Translations under genes and position numbers: made by a program
NCBI GenBank assembly: GCA_947561395.2
Contig: OX387192.1
Location: 32,633,520 to 32,697,519, forward strand
Length of the DNA: 64,000 nucleotides
Source: Buxus sempervirens
Taxonomy: Eukaryota > Streptophyta > Magnoliopsida > Buxales > Buxaceae
Direction: 5' to 3'
Notes under the pieces: generated by a model
Databases searched by the model: none
Told to the model about the DNA's origin: nothing
What the model saw: the letters and a program-made list of their open reading frames with translations, nothing else
Part shown: piece after piece, positions 13,001-25,320 of the stretch
How positions within the stretch are numbered: position 1 is the stretch's first letter
Layout: the number at the start of each line of letters is the position of its first letter

Positions 13001-15978
13001 CATCACTAACACCTTTTTTACGTTTAGCACCACCTTTGGAAGCTGATTGTTGCAAGACTTCTTTATCTCCTTTTGTTTCAAATTTCTTGTCTGGGTAGGG
13101 CATCCAAATATAGAGTTTTGTAAAGATGGAATCCTCACTATATTGTCTAAAAAACTCTTAGATAAGTCAGTGAAAACTTGAACTGAATTTCCTACCACCT
13201 TTTGCAGTGGAGGTGTCCCTTTTAGCTAGTACACAGACGGCTTCCTGATCCAGGACCGGAAGGCTGTCCCATCCAGGCAACTTCTCTACCTGTGTAGATG
13301 GAGATGATTCCAAAAAGCACTTGGCATGGTGCCATGCCAATCCCTTTGCACGTAGACCATCAAGCTGGGTGGAAATACGGACCTGAAAAATGCACATAAA
13401 ATGAAATAATAATGATATTCAACCATCACCTCAATTTTTTTATTCTTCTTTAAATACAAAAGGACAGTCTTAAATGACATCTGAGTTAGCTGCACATCTT
13501 ATAAGTAAGGAGAACAAACGCCTTCAATCGACCATATGGAATTGAAAAAGCAAACTTTAGATGGAAAATATGACACAACAATGTATGAAGAGGTGGCTGA
13601 AATTTTAACATAAAAAGCAAAAGAAAATGATGAAATTAGTTTGTTCAATTAAATATTAATGCATATTAATGCTTCCTATTTGGACATCATCTTCAATTTC
13701 CTCTCCGAAGATTGCGTTATTAGCAGGAAAACATATGCACCTTCCTGTCTGTTTGACACCATAAAGAAATCTGAAACAAAAGCTAATCTATATCTATATC
13801 CTATACACAAGGTGACTAGCACAATCATCAGCGATAAGTCTCACATGGTAAATGAAAATGATATATTCTGAATGCAGAAATGGAAAAAAAAAATTCACCA
13901 TAACATAACAACCTACCTCTCCTTTCATAATTTTCTGGTTGCAGTTCTTGCAAGTGGCACGAGAATTCTGTGAGACTTCAATCCCAATTTTAGTAAAAGC
14001 GGCCGCAGCCAAATCCAATGATCCACTACCCTCCATGTACTTTCTTATCTTCTGTTGATCTTCCCATCGAAGCAAGTCTATGCCTTCAACATCATCAATT
14101 CTGAAATTACAGCATAAAACTAGAAGTCATTTCATGTGACGAAAAAATGGCTCTTAAAAACTTCTATTAATGGAAGCAATGAACAATTGACATTAGATTA
14201 CATACGATTTTATTTGGTTTGCTTTCTTCATTATACAGTCAGCATGATTCCACATCTGATTCAGAAATTCAAAGTCAGATTTTTCCTTTACTGGTAAATA
14301 ATTAATGGAAAATTAAAAAACAACAGATCTGAAAGATAAGCAAGTATCAAAAAACACCGAACACCAGAACCAGGAGAAACAAAAAGAAAAAAATATTAAG
14401 TTTATAATTAAAGAAAAATCTAAAGACATAATTTTCAAAATATCAAACATGTTACACACCTCGTATTAAGATAAACATCTTAAGCTATCCATGAAGACAT
14501 TGTGATGCTACTTTAAGAAACCATTAGGAGAAGAGCTTTTGCTGACTTGTAAAGCGTGAGACTAATTCCGGACCACGTAAAAATAAAGGCAGATGATATC
14601 CATTTAGAAATCAAAAAAAAAATATCCACATATTTCATGTTGTTGGAGTTCTTGAATATTTGAAGTCACTTGTCACAGACATAAAAGTGAACACAGGACT
14701 GTCAGTTTGTCATCTAACCAACCATATACTTCACAAACAGCATAGGGAATAACAATGCTATATACAGGTCTATCAATCCTATACTTGCAATAAGTTGATC
14801 AAGAAACATTTCCATGGTCCCAAAGCAATTTGAATGATAGTGAGGTTAAAGAAGGGAGCTGCCCTAGCAATGAATACACAGATGCAGACACCAAAGCTCT
14901 GTAGAGTCAATAGCCTCATCTAAATACATGAGGAGATTATCAAATGTGATGCCAAGCTCATTTTATTCAGTTGAAGCTCACCACCTCCCCACCTAGTCTA
15001 TGGGGTATTCACAGTGCCAACTCTGATGCAGAGTAAAAATGGCCTCGTAAGCTTAGCAGCACATCACTGTGACCTTTGTCAAGAAAAATAGTGTCCCAAG
15101 TATAAACAGATATTCCATATTAGAACCATAACATGTGACTGATTGATACAACAAACAACTAAATAAGTTTTCATAAAACCTCCGAATATCTTCAAATCCG
15201 ATTGAGCATTTACATAAGTGAGAATTGATGTTCTGTAGGTTATTTTAGAATCAACACATTAAATAGCTTTTTTTTCTTTCTTCACCTTTCCTTCCTCGTT
15301 TCGTATTGAAATTTGAAAAAAAACAACTAGCATTAAAACTAAAATTATGACAAGAATTTCAAGAAAGAGGGAGGGAGAGAGAAAGACCCAATCCAGAAAC
15401 GTCGCATTTTATAACGCAAAGAAAATCCAACCGCAAGACTCATCAACCAACTCAGCGAAAGAACGGAAAAAAAAGACGAAAAAGAAAAAACCAAATTTAT
15501 CATCAGCTTCCTCAATATATCACAAATCAATCTTCTATAGTCGTTCCGTCAAGAGTATTAAAAGCATTCGATGAAAAAAAAAATTAGAAACTAAAGAAAA
15601 CAAACCCACAATAATCTGAATCAGATAAAAATATTCACAAGCGAAAATGGTAAAAGACAATGTGCAAAATTCCCCTAACAAGTGTTTATCACAAGAGGCA
15701 CCGTTATAACAACCGATAAAAGGGAAAATAAAATGACGTCACGGTTAAAGACAAAACCCTCTGCAACAAATAACGAGCGAGTGAGAAAGAGGGAGACGCT
15801 GTGAGGTGTAACGGGTGAAATGTAAAGACATTACAGGCATGAAGCCGTCGAATTGGGTGGCCTGGACCATTTTCCCCAATCTAAGCTTCTCCTTATCGAT
15901 GGGGCTTTTGCAGGATTTGCATGATGACCTCGACGACTTCGCGTACTCCACCTTCCATGGCTTTGGCGGGTTCGCCAT
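4077..15978 (-). CDS. PARP1: Poly(ADP-ribose) polymerase 1, zinc-finger type, 20 exons, 996 aa
   Basis: Nuclear DNA-break sensor that transfers ADP-ribose from NAD+ to itself, histones and repair proteins. Coding exons, 5' to 3': 15835-15978, 14206-14255, 13917-14100, 13199-13382, 12745-13090, 12013-12208, 11772-11936, 11486-11546, 11321-11384, 10981-11232, 8629-8866, 8423-8538, 8233-8309, 7888-8048, 6322-6513, 6091-6199, 5767-5849, 5426-5563, 4985-5167, 4077-4124. All junctions are GT-AG and all phases fit (2991 nt). Domains: zinc finger 1 (C20, C23, H52, C55), zinc finger 2 (C115, C118, H145, C148), PADR1 zinc ribbon (C315, C318, C331, C341), BRCT about 400-490, WGR at 570-572, helical PRD, then the catalytic domain with the H846-Y880-E973 triad. 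Length fits plant PARP1 (about 980). The exon 4 donor could also lie 3 bases downstream. The longest introns are 1-2 kb and contain no recognisable gene. No defect is seen, so this is probably functional. Confidence 0.96.
11990..12010. repeat. (TG)n microsatellite at the PARP1 intron 6 donor
   Basis: A TG/AC dinucleotide run starts within a few bases of the exon 6 donor (12012 on the minus strand, read GTATGACACACAC). Length variation here could touch the donor context. Confidence 0.6.
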
Positions 15979-16170
15979 TACTCTTAACCTGCTTGTTACT
16001 ATCCCTGTCCGTCTCCCACTCGCTCGTGAACGGAGTTGTATACAGAGTCGTCTTTCTTGTGTCGTGTGACCGTGTCCCTTTCCGCTTCTCCAGAGGGCTT
16101 TATGCGTCTCGCTGCTCGTGGCGCATTTTAGTATTTCTCTTTCTAAAAGTGTCTCTGCCACTTGCTTCTC

Positions 16171-16178
16171 CTTTTATA
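16171..16178 (-). promoter_or_regulatory. Candidate PARP1 TATA box
   Basis: The minus strand reads CATATAAAAGG here, about 195 bases upstream of the PARP1 ATG at 15978. It implies a transcription start near 16140 and a leader of about 160 bases. Assigned by position and consensus only. Confidence 0.45.
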
Positions 16179-16309
16179 TGCTTTTTGCCGTCGCCATACC
16201 CTACCGTTGGACGTCGTTCAAATACTTTTGAAGTTCCTGGGCGACGAAAGCGACTACGATGGTTGGATGAGTTGAATACCTCTTCAAGCATATTAGCTGA
16301 ATGAACTTT

Positions 16310-17021
16310 TGCCTATATTAGCCACATAACACACACGGTTCCTTTCTACAGAAAGGCCATAGATGATTTCTAACCCTACATTTTTTATATTAAATAGCCA
16401 CATTTTTTATATTCAATAGCCAGAAGTTTTTTATCATCCAAGCACCTATCCCCACTGATTATAAGCAAATTATCTCTTTTTCTGCTTATAAAAATTTAAT
16501 ATCAGTGAGTTTAGTTAAAACTAATAGTATAGCAAGTTAGCAACAGCACTATATTCCACAATGAAGATGTGAAAACAGTTTTTCATCAAGTCTAGCTATT
16601 ATTTGGTCTCTCCTAGCGGGATGTCATCCTCTGCACTGATTCGTATACTTCAAGAGAGATGTTGCCACCTGAAGCATCTGGCAATTGTTATTTCAACAAG
16701 AAAAACTACTTTTGATTTGAAGAAGAGAAAATACTTTGCTCCCAAGATGTTCCACATGACAACGTCTCTCTCAAAGTGCAGGAACCAATGCAGGAAAAAA
16801 AAAATCAGCCTGAACATATTTCTTAACCATTTGATAACAGACACCAACTGGATGGTAAACATACCAACCACTTAAATGATGGATCAAGTAATTGCAAAAG
16901 CTGTTCTTACAAGTTATACATGAAAAAAATGATTACAATAATTTACAATTCAATGTATAAAGGAACCATTTTGGTTCTTCTAACTTGCCATCAAGGTTGT
17001 TACTTGTTAGATATGAAGATA
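16310..17021. other. Intergenic spacer between the unknown gene and PARP1
   Basis: AT-rich spacer between the stop of the upstream minus-strand gene (17022) and the PARP1 promoter. No coding similarity or RNA gene is apparent. It probably holds the 3' UTR of the gene at 17022-19889. Confidence 0.45.
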
Positions 17022-19889
17022 TCATCCAAGCCACTGTTCTGCACGGCGTTCACCCCCACCACCAACAGCATGCCGAATACTAATTTTCTCACTAGCATAT
17101 TTTTCTTGCAGCCATTCAAAAGCATTCATGTCAAGCTTCCCAGTTACTGATTTTCCTTGCTTCCTCTGAGTATGCTGTTCTCGAATAGAAACCCAAAGCT
17201 TCTCAATGGCATCCCTCTGTTGAGATGTGAACCTCCCAATGTTGTCAAAGGCGTGCTTTACTAGGATATCTATAACAGTTTGGCACCTGAAAGAAAATTT
17301 AGAAGAATATTAAGCTACATAAAACTAAAGTAAATCCAAATAGAAAGAGAGAGACTTATAGGGGGAGAATATAGGGAACATGCTCCACAAGTAGCATTGA
17401 AATTGACCATGGAGTTTTGTAACGCCGTGCAGCTATCTCTAGACAAAGTATTAACGCTTCTCTCTGTGACTTGAGAAATCTCTTGGACTCCTCATCTTCA
17501 GGTTTCTTGCTCTTAACTGCTGTCTCCTTCTTTCCCTTAGTCTTCTCATCCTTTTTTGATGTGCCTGGTATCAAGGCATCTAGTCCAAAAGGATCAGATT
17601 CTTCCTTCTTATCTGCTTCAGACAAAACAGATAAGCATGTATCCTGCTCTCTGCCATTTACATCTCCTACTTCTGTCCCATCTTTCAGGGACACAGCTTC
17701 CTCCCTGTCATCATCCTCGGTTGCAACAGGAAGATTAGCTATGGTATCTTTTATCCGTCCAGCTGCTTTTGAAAACTGAATATAATCAACAAAACCAAAT
17801 CAATAGAAATAACAAAATATTAGTGGGGTGATCCATTCAACTATTTACTCTATGGTTCACCACAGAAATTGTTCAAATGTTCTCAAAAAAGGATATACAT
17901 AAAATTGACATGGTGAGACACTTAGACCACCAACACAACAACAAAACAAGCATCTTATCCAAACTATCTGGGTCAGCAACATGAACACCGTTCCTCATAC
18001 CAATCTTTGGAAAACTATATCTTCAGTCAGATAATATAATCCAAATCCATTCTTGACAGAATGGAAGTCTGATCTCCTTTTTGGATGTTGGCCACATTGC
18101 ATGATAAATAGTGATGTTTTCAGCCAGAAGCCACTATTAACAGACTAAAAATTAACTCAAACAGCAACTTGCCTTTATAAAACTGAACTGTTCAGTTTGT
18201 ATATGCAATATAACAAAAAGTATCAAGCATCCTTTTTCAAACAAACTGAATTCAAAAACAATAAACTGTTCAATAGATGGTCTAATAAAATGCCATATAC
18301 ATGATAAATCAATACATATTTCAACAGTGCATCCTCCGACTAGTTCAGACCAACAGCATGAAAAGTGCTTCGGAATTCCAGACTATCAAAGCATGTATAC
18401 AATTTTTTTAATCAGTAAGCATATATAAATATTTGATATAAAAAAGAACTATTTGGCATGCTTGGGGCTTTCACTTAAAACAACTGTAATAGTTTTATAG
18501 TTTCCATTCATAGAAAATTTCGCAAAATTAGGTAGAATTCATGTATATTGCTGGATGCTAACTTATGTTTTATGAGTAAGTTAAAAACAAAAAAACAAAA
18601 GACAATAGAAATCAACAAGTTTCCGATGAAAATCTAACCGACTGTTGAAGCCAACATTGCTATTAATCAATTTACCAAGAAGCAACAGAAAACCACACGC
18701 ATACAATAAAGTTGGTGCCTTTGACTATATTAGAAAAAGCTTTTAAATGATAGAATTATCTTCTCATATGCTATTGTATATAAATATACAACTATTCTGC
18801 ATCATATATTGAATAGAAAAGTTCACATTAATTGGAAACATTAAATAGGCCAACCTCAAACTTTCTCAATAATCACAAGGACTCTTTTACAGCACTTAAA
18901 AGTTCACTGAACCATCATGTAGAACTCAAAAAAATTTAATTAACAGAAAACATGTACCACGAAGCTGTCATCTGTCTGTAGATCATTCCCCACTACTGCC
19001 CTGATTGTCCATGCGTTTAAACAATTCCTCTGCTTTTTATTGAGGCACTGCAAGCAAAAAATGTGATGAGATAAACTAAAGGCAAATACTTTTGTTCAAT
19101 TAAGAGTTTTAAAATGCACAGAAAGGTCAAAACTTTACATCAATAACATCCTGTGATGCTGAGAATAGAGCATGATAATCTGCTCGAACAGAAGGATCCG
19201 TACAAGGCGATGACATTGCAGCTTCTAGTATGGCAAAGAAATGATCACTAGTTCCTGGCTTGACGCTGCCAGACTGAATCAACTGCATAGCAAGCTTAGA
19301 AGCCTTGCTGAACTTGGCAGGATTCTTGATATGGGATGCTATTTTCTGCATTGCTTCTATCACTTGTGTTTCAGACGCATCCACCGTTGTTTTGAATCTC
19401 AAACGCTTTGGCGGTGCATCTTCCACTGCCAAGAAATCAGAAAAACCCGGTAACGAACCCATAGAATCTCGGAATTATGTGAAAGAAATCCATCACGGTG
19501 ATGACGAAAATTAATCTAAAAACTAAACCCCCCATAAAATTTTCAATGTGTATCTACCTTTGTAGGTGGAATTATAAGAATAAATAGGAATATCAAGAAA
19601 CCCTAGAACCGTACAAGAGCATTAAAGACTAGCCAATTTTTCGTGACACCGGAGACAAAAAACCATGTAAACCCTAGATGTTTGGACCTAGAGTAGCAAA
19701 TTCCTTACCATCTACCGGTTGTTCAGGAGGTTTATCACGTTTTAGGGCACTCTTGAGAATGGGAGCTGGAGCCGGAGCTGAAGACGATTCCTTCTTCGTA
19801 CCATTTAGCTGTTGTTGCTCGGCAACAGGTGGAGGAAGATGAGGAGTTGCAGAAGGAGGTGGCAATCCTTGAAAGAGGCTATCCGCCAT
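17022..19889 (-). CDS. Protein of unknown function, 5 exons, 396 aa
   Basis: I do not recognise a named family. Exons, 5' to 3': 19709-19889, 19139-19425, 18958-19047, 17408-17775, 17022-17286. All introns are GT-AG and the phases fit (1191 nt). The ATG at 19889 opens MADSLFQGLPPP. The N-terminal 60 residues are Pro/Ala/Gln-rich and contain ILKSALKR. A likely helical segment follows (about 70-160), then an acidic and lysine-rich, probably disordered stretch (about 200-290, with DPFGLDALIPG followed by K/E-rich sequence). The C-terminus is well ordered (about 295-396): KTPW joined across the last intron to CQTVIDILVKHAFDN, then a QQRDAIEKLW helix and the end RRAEQWLG. Orderly exon structure and domain-like ends argue for a real, expressed plant gene. 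Basic clusters suggest nuclear location (inference). It lies upstream of PARP1 on the same strand. Confidence 0.85.
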
Positions 19890-20099
19890 TGACACTCTAG
19901 GGAGCTCACGAACTTTCGGTTCTTCTTTGTTCCTTCTCTCCGCTTTCGACTTTTTATCAATTATTATCAATGTAAACCATCCCTGTGTTTGCGTTAAACC
20001 CCCTGATTGACTCGGATAGGTAAACAAGGCATCCAGTTGAGCGAGTTGTGAACGATTCTTATAAGTTTGATTTGGGAATGTTTGGAAACACTGGCCCAT

Positions 20100-21706
20100 G
20101 TGGAAGGGATAAGGTTTAGCTTAACTCACATGAACACATCCTTAAACTATTAAAAATATTATTATTATTTATTTATATTTGATACAAAAAATACATATTT
20201 TTATAAACAAATTATAATTTTCGTATTCTATTTTCAAAACATTTATATTTTTTGCATTTTATTGCACACCCATATCAACCCCGAGCTGGCCCACCACCAC
20301 TCTTCATAGGATTAGAGATGTAAGCAGGGCGCGTTAGGCTGGTTTTAATCAGGCTCAACCCAATAAAAATTATTTATCCCAAACTCACATGGCCGGCCCT
20401 AAACCCAAACTCCTTAAACTCAAACCTAATCTTAAAAGATTTATTGAGTTCGAGCTTGGTATGAGTAAGCCCAAATAAAATGCCCAAAATGGGATTTCAA
20501 AGAAAAGGTTGGATTTGCAAGGTTAACAAGATATATCTCTTTGGATAGAAAATTTATTTTTGCTGAGTAATCATGTGCAGCCATTGAAATATAATAACTA
20601 TTGAGGGGATCAAACACACTTAGATGCAACGGTAGAGATGATGAAGGTGGCAAAAAGAAATATCTTTTTAAGTTCTTCTATTGTTTCATGAAGTTGTTGG
20701 ACACAAATGGGACTGATACAAGATCCAAAGTATAGTCAATTACACCTTTTTCTTCATAAAAGCTCCTAATTTCTGTGCACTAATTTCAATCTACGCTAAC
20801 ATTATGTCACAAGTTTGCCTTAGAAAATTTGGTACCACGCATCTTACTAGAAATTAAAGAAAAATGCATTAATTGACATTGTAAATGATTTGGTCTTTTG
20901 AATGAACCCCTATTATTTAGTTTGTCAATAAGTAGCAATTGAGCAAAATAAGAAATTTGGTCGGGCTTTTCAGGCTATATAGCACGAGTCCGAATGCAAC
21001 TCAAACTCAACTTTAGGCCACAAATGCATCCCACGCAAACCAAAACCTAAGTTAAGTGTTGAGCTCGGTCTGGTTCTTATCTGGGTTGTTGGATTGGGCA
21101 AACTTAAATAGATGGTTTGGGCTTGATATAGATCTATAAGCAGGATTAGGAACGGCTTGGCATGGGCTTTTACGTTAGGGTTTGCTAGAACCTGCGTCGA
21201 ACCCGCTCCGTTTCCATCTGTACTTCATTTGTTATTTATTTTTTCAGTGTTTTTTTTTCCTCCTGGTAAGGTCTTAAAATTGCAGTACTCGTGTTATACA
21301 CGGTCTTCCGTTTGCTCCTGCCTCCCGGGCCGTTGCCGTTCACCATTCCCGGTAGCTTTCTTCCTTTTTTTTGTTAATTTTTACTTTTAATACCGGTTCC
21401 TTGTTAGATCTGAGACCGCATTCTTGAATTTTACCGGTTTTGATAATTTTTTTTAGTGGGGGCGTTTACGGGATTATTTTTGGTTGCATTAGAAAATGAC
21501 TGTTTAAATTTCTGGGTTCTCGACTATGTTCCCTCTCTTCGATGCAATTATAAAACCACATCCCTTGATTTGTTATATTGTATGACTTGCAAATCGATTT
21601 GTTGATGTTTCCTTCCTTAATTTTGAAATCTTTCTTATTAGAACATAATCGAAACCCTACTTTGAGAACCAGAAACGAAGAGGAGCTGCGAATACTGTAT
21701 TAAGCC
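20100..21706. other. Divergent intergenic region
   Basis: About 1.6 kb between the minus-strand unknown gene and the plus-strand BET1-type gene, so it contains both promoters. It is AT-rich with no coding similarity seen. The last 500 bases are pyrimidine-rich and probably hold the leader of the SNARE gene. No convincing TATA box was found. Confidence 0.45.
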
Positions 21707-24700
21707 ATGAATTCCAGAAGGTTAGTCAATGACTTGCTTATCGTTGTCTTATTATGTTTCCTCTCTCAATGACGTTTTCTATCGTTGTTGTGCCATGATT
21801 CTTTACTTTTTCTTTCTTTCTTTTTCTAATTGATCTTTTTTTCTTCTTACAACGAAAGGTAGGCTCTGAAGTTATTCATTGTTTGTAAGTATGATCATTT
21901 CTAAAGATCTCATCTGATCCACTCACGCTGCATTTTTTGGTTTCTTCCAAATTATCTAGTTCTTGTAACATACATTGGACAACCATAAATTCATGATCAA
22001 TTATTGCGACTATTTAGAACCCTCTGTTGATTAAGAAACCTGATATCTTAGAAAGTTATGTCATTAGAACTGGTGAAAATCAGAATACAGTAATTGATCG
22101 ACTTCAATTTCTTTCTGAAATCCCTATATGCACAAAGAATGTACACCAGACCAACAAGGCCTAAACCAGACTACCGCCATAACATACTCATGCTCACCAT
22201 TTCCTGTTCTAGCCATCTATAAACCTTGAAAAGTGGTCTTTCTTGACTTAAGGAAAATTAAGAAGCCAGAAAAAAAGAAGTAAAGGTTTAAGAAAATCAA
22301 AGATAAAATTGTGTGAAAATGGACACCACACCCTCCGCATTAAACCTAACAAATCATGAAGGGGCACATGTTTCGAAGTGAAGCCCTTTCGCTTATATCA
22401 TCTTGCTAACTCCATGCTAAAAGTGGATAAATAAGGCTTCTATGTGTCAACCTAACATTGAACCTTTTGAAGAAAACTAGCTAGATGTATGAAGCCTCCT
22501 CACAATGGACAAGGAAATGTGCCACTGATTACTGAGCACTTTTATGTATTACAAGATACAAGATATTCAGGGTGGTCCAGCCATTGCTATTTTTGCGGTC
22601 CCCAGTAAAGATTTTATTTAGCAAGGCAATCTACAAGAACACCAATTTTGATGAGATATGAGGTTTCCAGATAAGTTTGGCTTGTGCAATATTTCCAAGC
22701 GCCAAAGCAAACAGGTTATATGAGGAATTAAACAAAATGAGAACTTCCTTTATCTCATTCATTTCCTCAAGTTGCATGCTCCATCTCCTTTATCAAACTG
22801 AAGGGTAGAAAGTAAGGAATTCATTGACTCTTAACTCCCTACTGGAATGCGAGTGATGCATGGGAATCATCCAAGAGAGCTTTCTACTGTCCCAGACTAA
22901 ACAATGCTAAACCAAGTTACCTATTTTGCGTCACCAAGAAGATATCTGGAAATATATTTTTGAGACTCACCTGAACACACTGTGTAGTATCCTCTTTGTG
23001 CCCGATGGCATAGAAGGATGTGGACTTCAAATACTGTTACATTGCTAATATAACACCTTTCTATAAACTGACTCTAACATCATTAAAACCACCATCCTGA
23101 ATGGTCATTCATATGCTTGGTAAGATCTGATTCTTTGCATCTATGATCATGATGATCTCTGTATAATATCCCTTCCCTTTCGGAATATCCCTGTATTTCC
23201 CCAGAATCACCTTATTAAAATTGATCAATGATCTGAGACTTAAGCCACCTTCGGTTTCTAGTATAGTATTTCAACCATGATCTAGTTAACTAAATGCCAT
23301 TCACATTTTATTCCATTCCACATTTTTTACAATCCTTTCTATTCATTCTGCCGCCAAGGCTGGTATCTTCAAGATGGAATAAAGATAGTGAGAAAGTTAG
23401 CTAAGGTATTTCTTGTGAGCATAACTTTCTTCCATTTTGAAAGATAAGCACTTTCCATGAAGCTATATTCTTCTCCGTAAGTTCTACCATAAGGTACCAG
23501 CTATCAGTGTTCTTTTAAATTGTATTTTGCCCCTAAACAAATTGCAAGTATGTTATGGATGCATGCCTTCCCAGTAAGCTACCCTATCAAGAATTCGTAT
23601 TTCTTTTATAGTCATTCTAATAAATAGAGTAGCCTTGCAACACTTTTAGCAACAATTTAACAAAATGCATTTATCAAATAATATTTAGAACCAAATTGTG
23701 AGATGGAATTCAACTTTTATCTACTGGGCACGGGCAAGCTCAGTCAAAGTTTGCAGACTAATTTAACATTTCTTATGTGTGTATGAGCTTGGCTCGGTCC
23801 TAAAAGCTCAACTTTGTTCTGTTCATATTTAATACTAATAATCCAATAGTTCTGAAGGATATTTCAATATATATATGAACTGGGGTTTTGAAGTATTTAG
23901 TATATAAAATTATGTACACTTTTAATGAAAAACAAAAATTCATATTTATAGATGCACATTGGATATATAAGGTACCAGCTTGGCTGGGCTGACTTGTAAA
24001 GATCCTGCAGACCAATGTATTTTGTCCAGGCCCAACAAGTATAGGGCTGAGTGGACCCTTCCTGGTTCACTGCTGTTCGTAACTAGGTACTCAGGGCACT
24101 TCCAAGTTAAAATATGAGCCTCACTCATCTCCTTGAGATGGCCATTATTCTATTGAAACGTCTCGTTTTAACTATCTTATTGGAATTGATATGGCGCTTG
24201 TCGAAGGGAGTCCATATCATAGTTTAGTAAAGAGATAAAAAATGATTGTGGTTCTTGCATGTTTGGATGCTTCTCAACTGAGCATTCGAAATCTGATTGT
24301 TTTTCCTCTATCATATTATCTATTAGATCTGGTTGCCCCTTAATCTATCACATGATCAATTTTATGATTGAAATTTTGGAAGCATTTTTATTTACCATGA
24401 AAACAGTATGGCCTCTTATTTCTAGGGAAGACTTCCATGCAGTGGAATAGCCTATATACATGTCTAATTATGTTTAACTATATTTCCCAATTTTCAGAAA
24501 TATTTCATATTTTATAAAATTTTCATAAATTTTAATATGCTTCCAAATTTATAAAAAATATTTTTCATAATAAAGTAAAATCAAGGACAGTATTGAAACA
24601 TTCTTATAAATACACATTATTCTACAAGGCGATACGGGCAATTTTTAAAGCCTGTACCTTTCAAACTGTTAGTTGTTTAGCAGCACAGTGGAATTTGGGC

Positions 24701-25270
24701 CCATGCCATTAAAAACGCTAACCAAAATGAGAGAATTTCAAATTTTATCTTATTTTGTGTATGAAATGGGTAGCATAGGTGTAATGTGTCTCTCATTTCA
24801 TGAGCGTATCTTCAAAATTTCTCCCATTTCGCTCATCAAGTGGGTGTTTTACCCAAAACCGTTCACAGGAACCAAGTGGTTTTGGTACTACTTTCCAATC
24901 ACGGGCTAAATTTCGCTGGAATGGGTAAAATTTCATGGAAATTGCATTCCTTTGTGTGTTATGTGTGTGCCAAAGTGAAACAATGGACCATATGTTTATC
25001 TTCTGCAGGATGGCCGAAGAAATTTGGGGTCGATTACCATTGATGATGGGTGTGCACTGTGTGATGCTGGACATTTTTGTGGCATTGATACTCACTGATG
25101 TGCCTTGGGATTGGAGGGAGAGGATGTATCATGTATCGGCTTATTTTCCATGCCTTAATGTGGCAAATTTGGATAGAAAGAAGGCTTTTTTAGGATTATG
25201 GATTGCCTTCAGAAGCAGTATTAGAATCTATTTTCTCAGCAACAGCTTCATAGGCAATTGGATACCATGA

Positions 25271-25320
<50 letters not shown>

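Noticed and set aside
12848-13198. Alternative 116-aa minus-strand frame
   Set aside because: It overlaps PARP1 exons 4 and 5 in a different frame; the exon frame has domain similarity and correct splice phases.
15745-16161. 138-aa minus-strand ORF as one gene
   Set aside because: Its middle is PARP1 exon 1, but the N-terminal 61 codons are 5' UTR and the part after MP is intron; the true start is the ATG at 15978.
15921-16304. 127-aa plus-strand ORF
   Set aside because: Antisense to PARP1 exon 1 and its promoter, with no recognisable domain.
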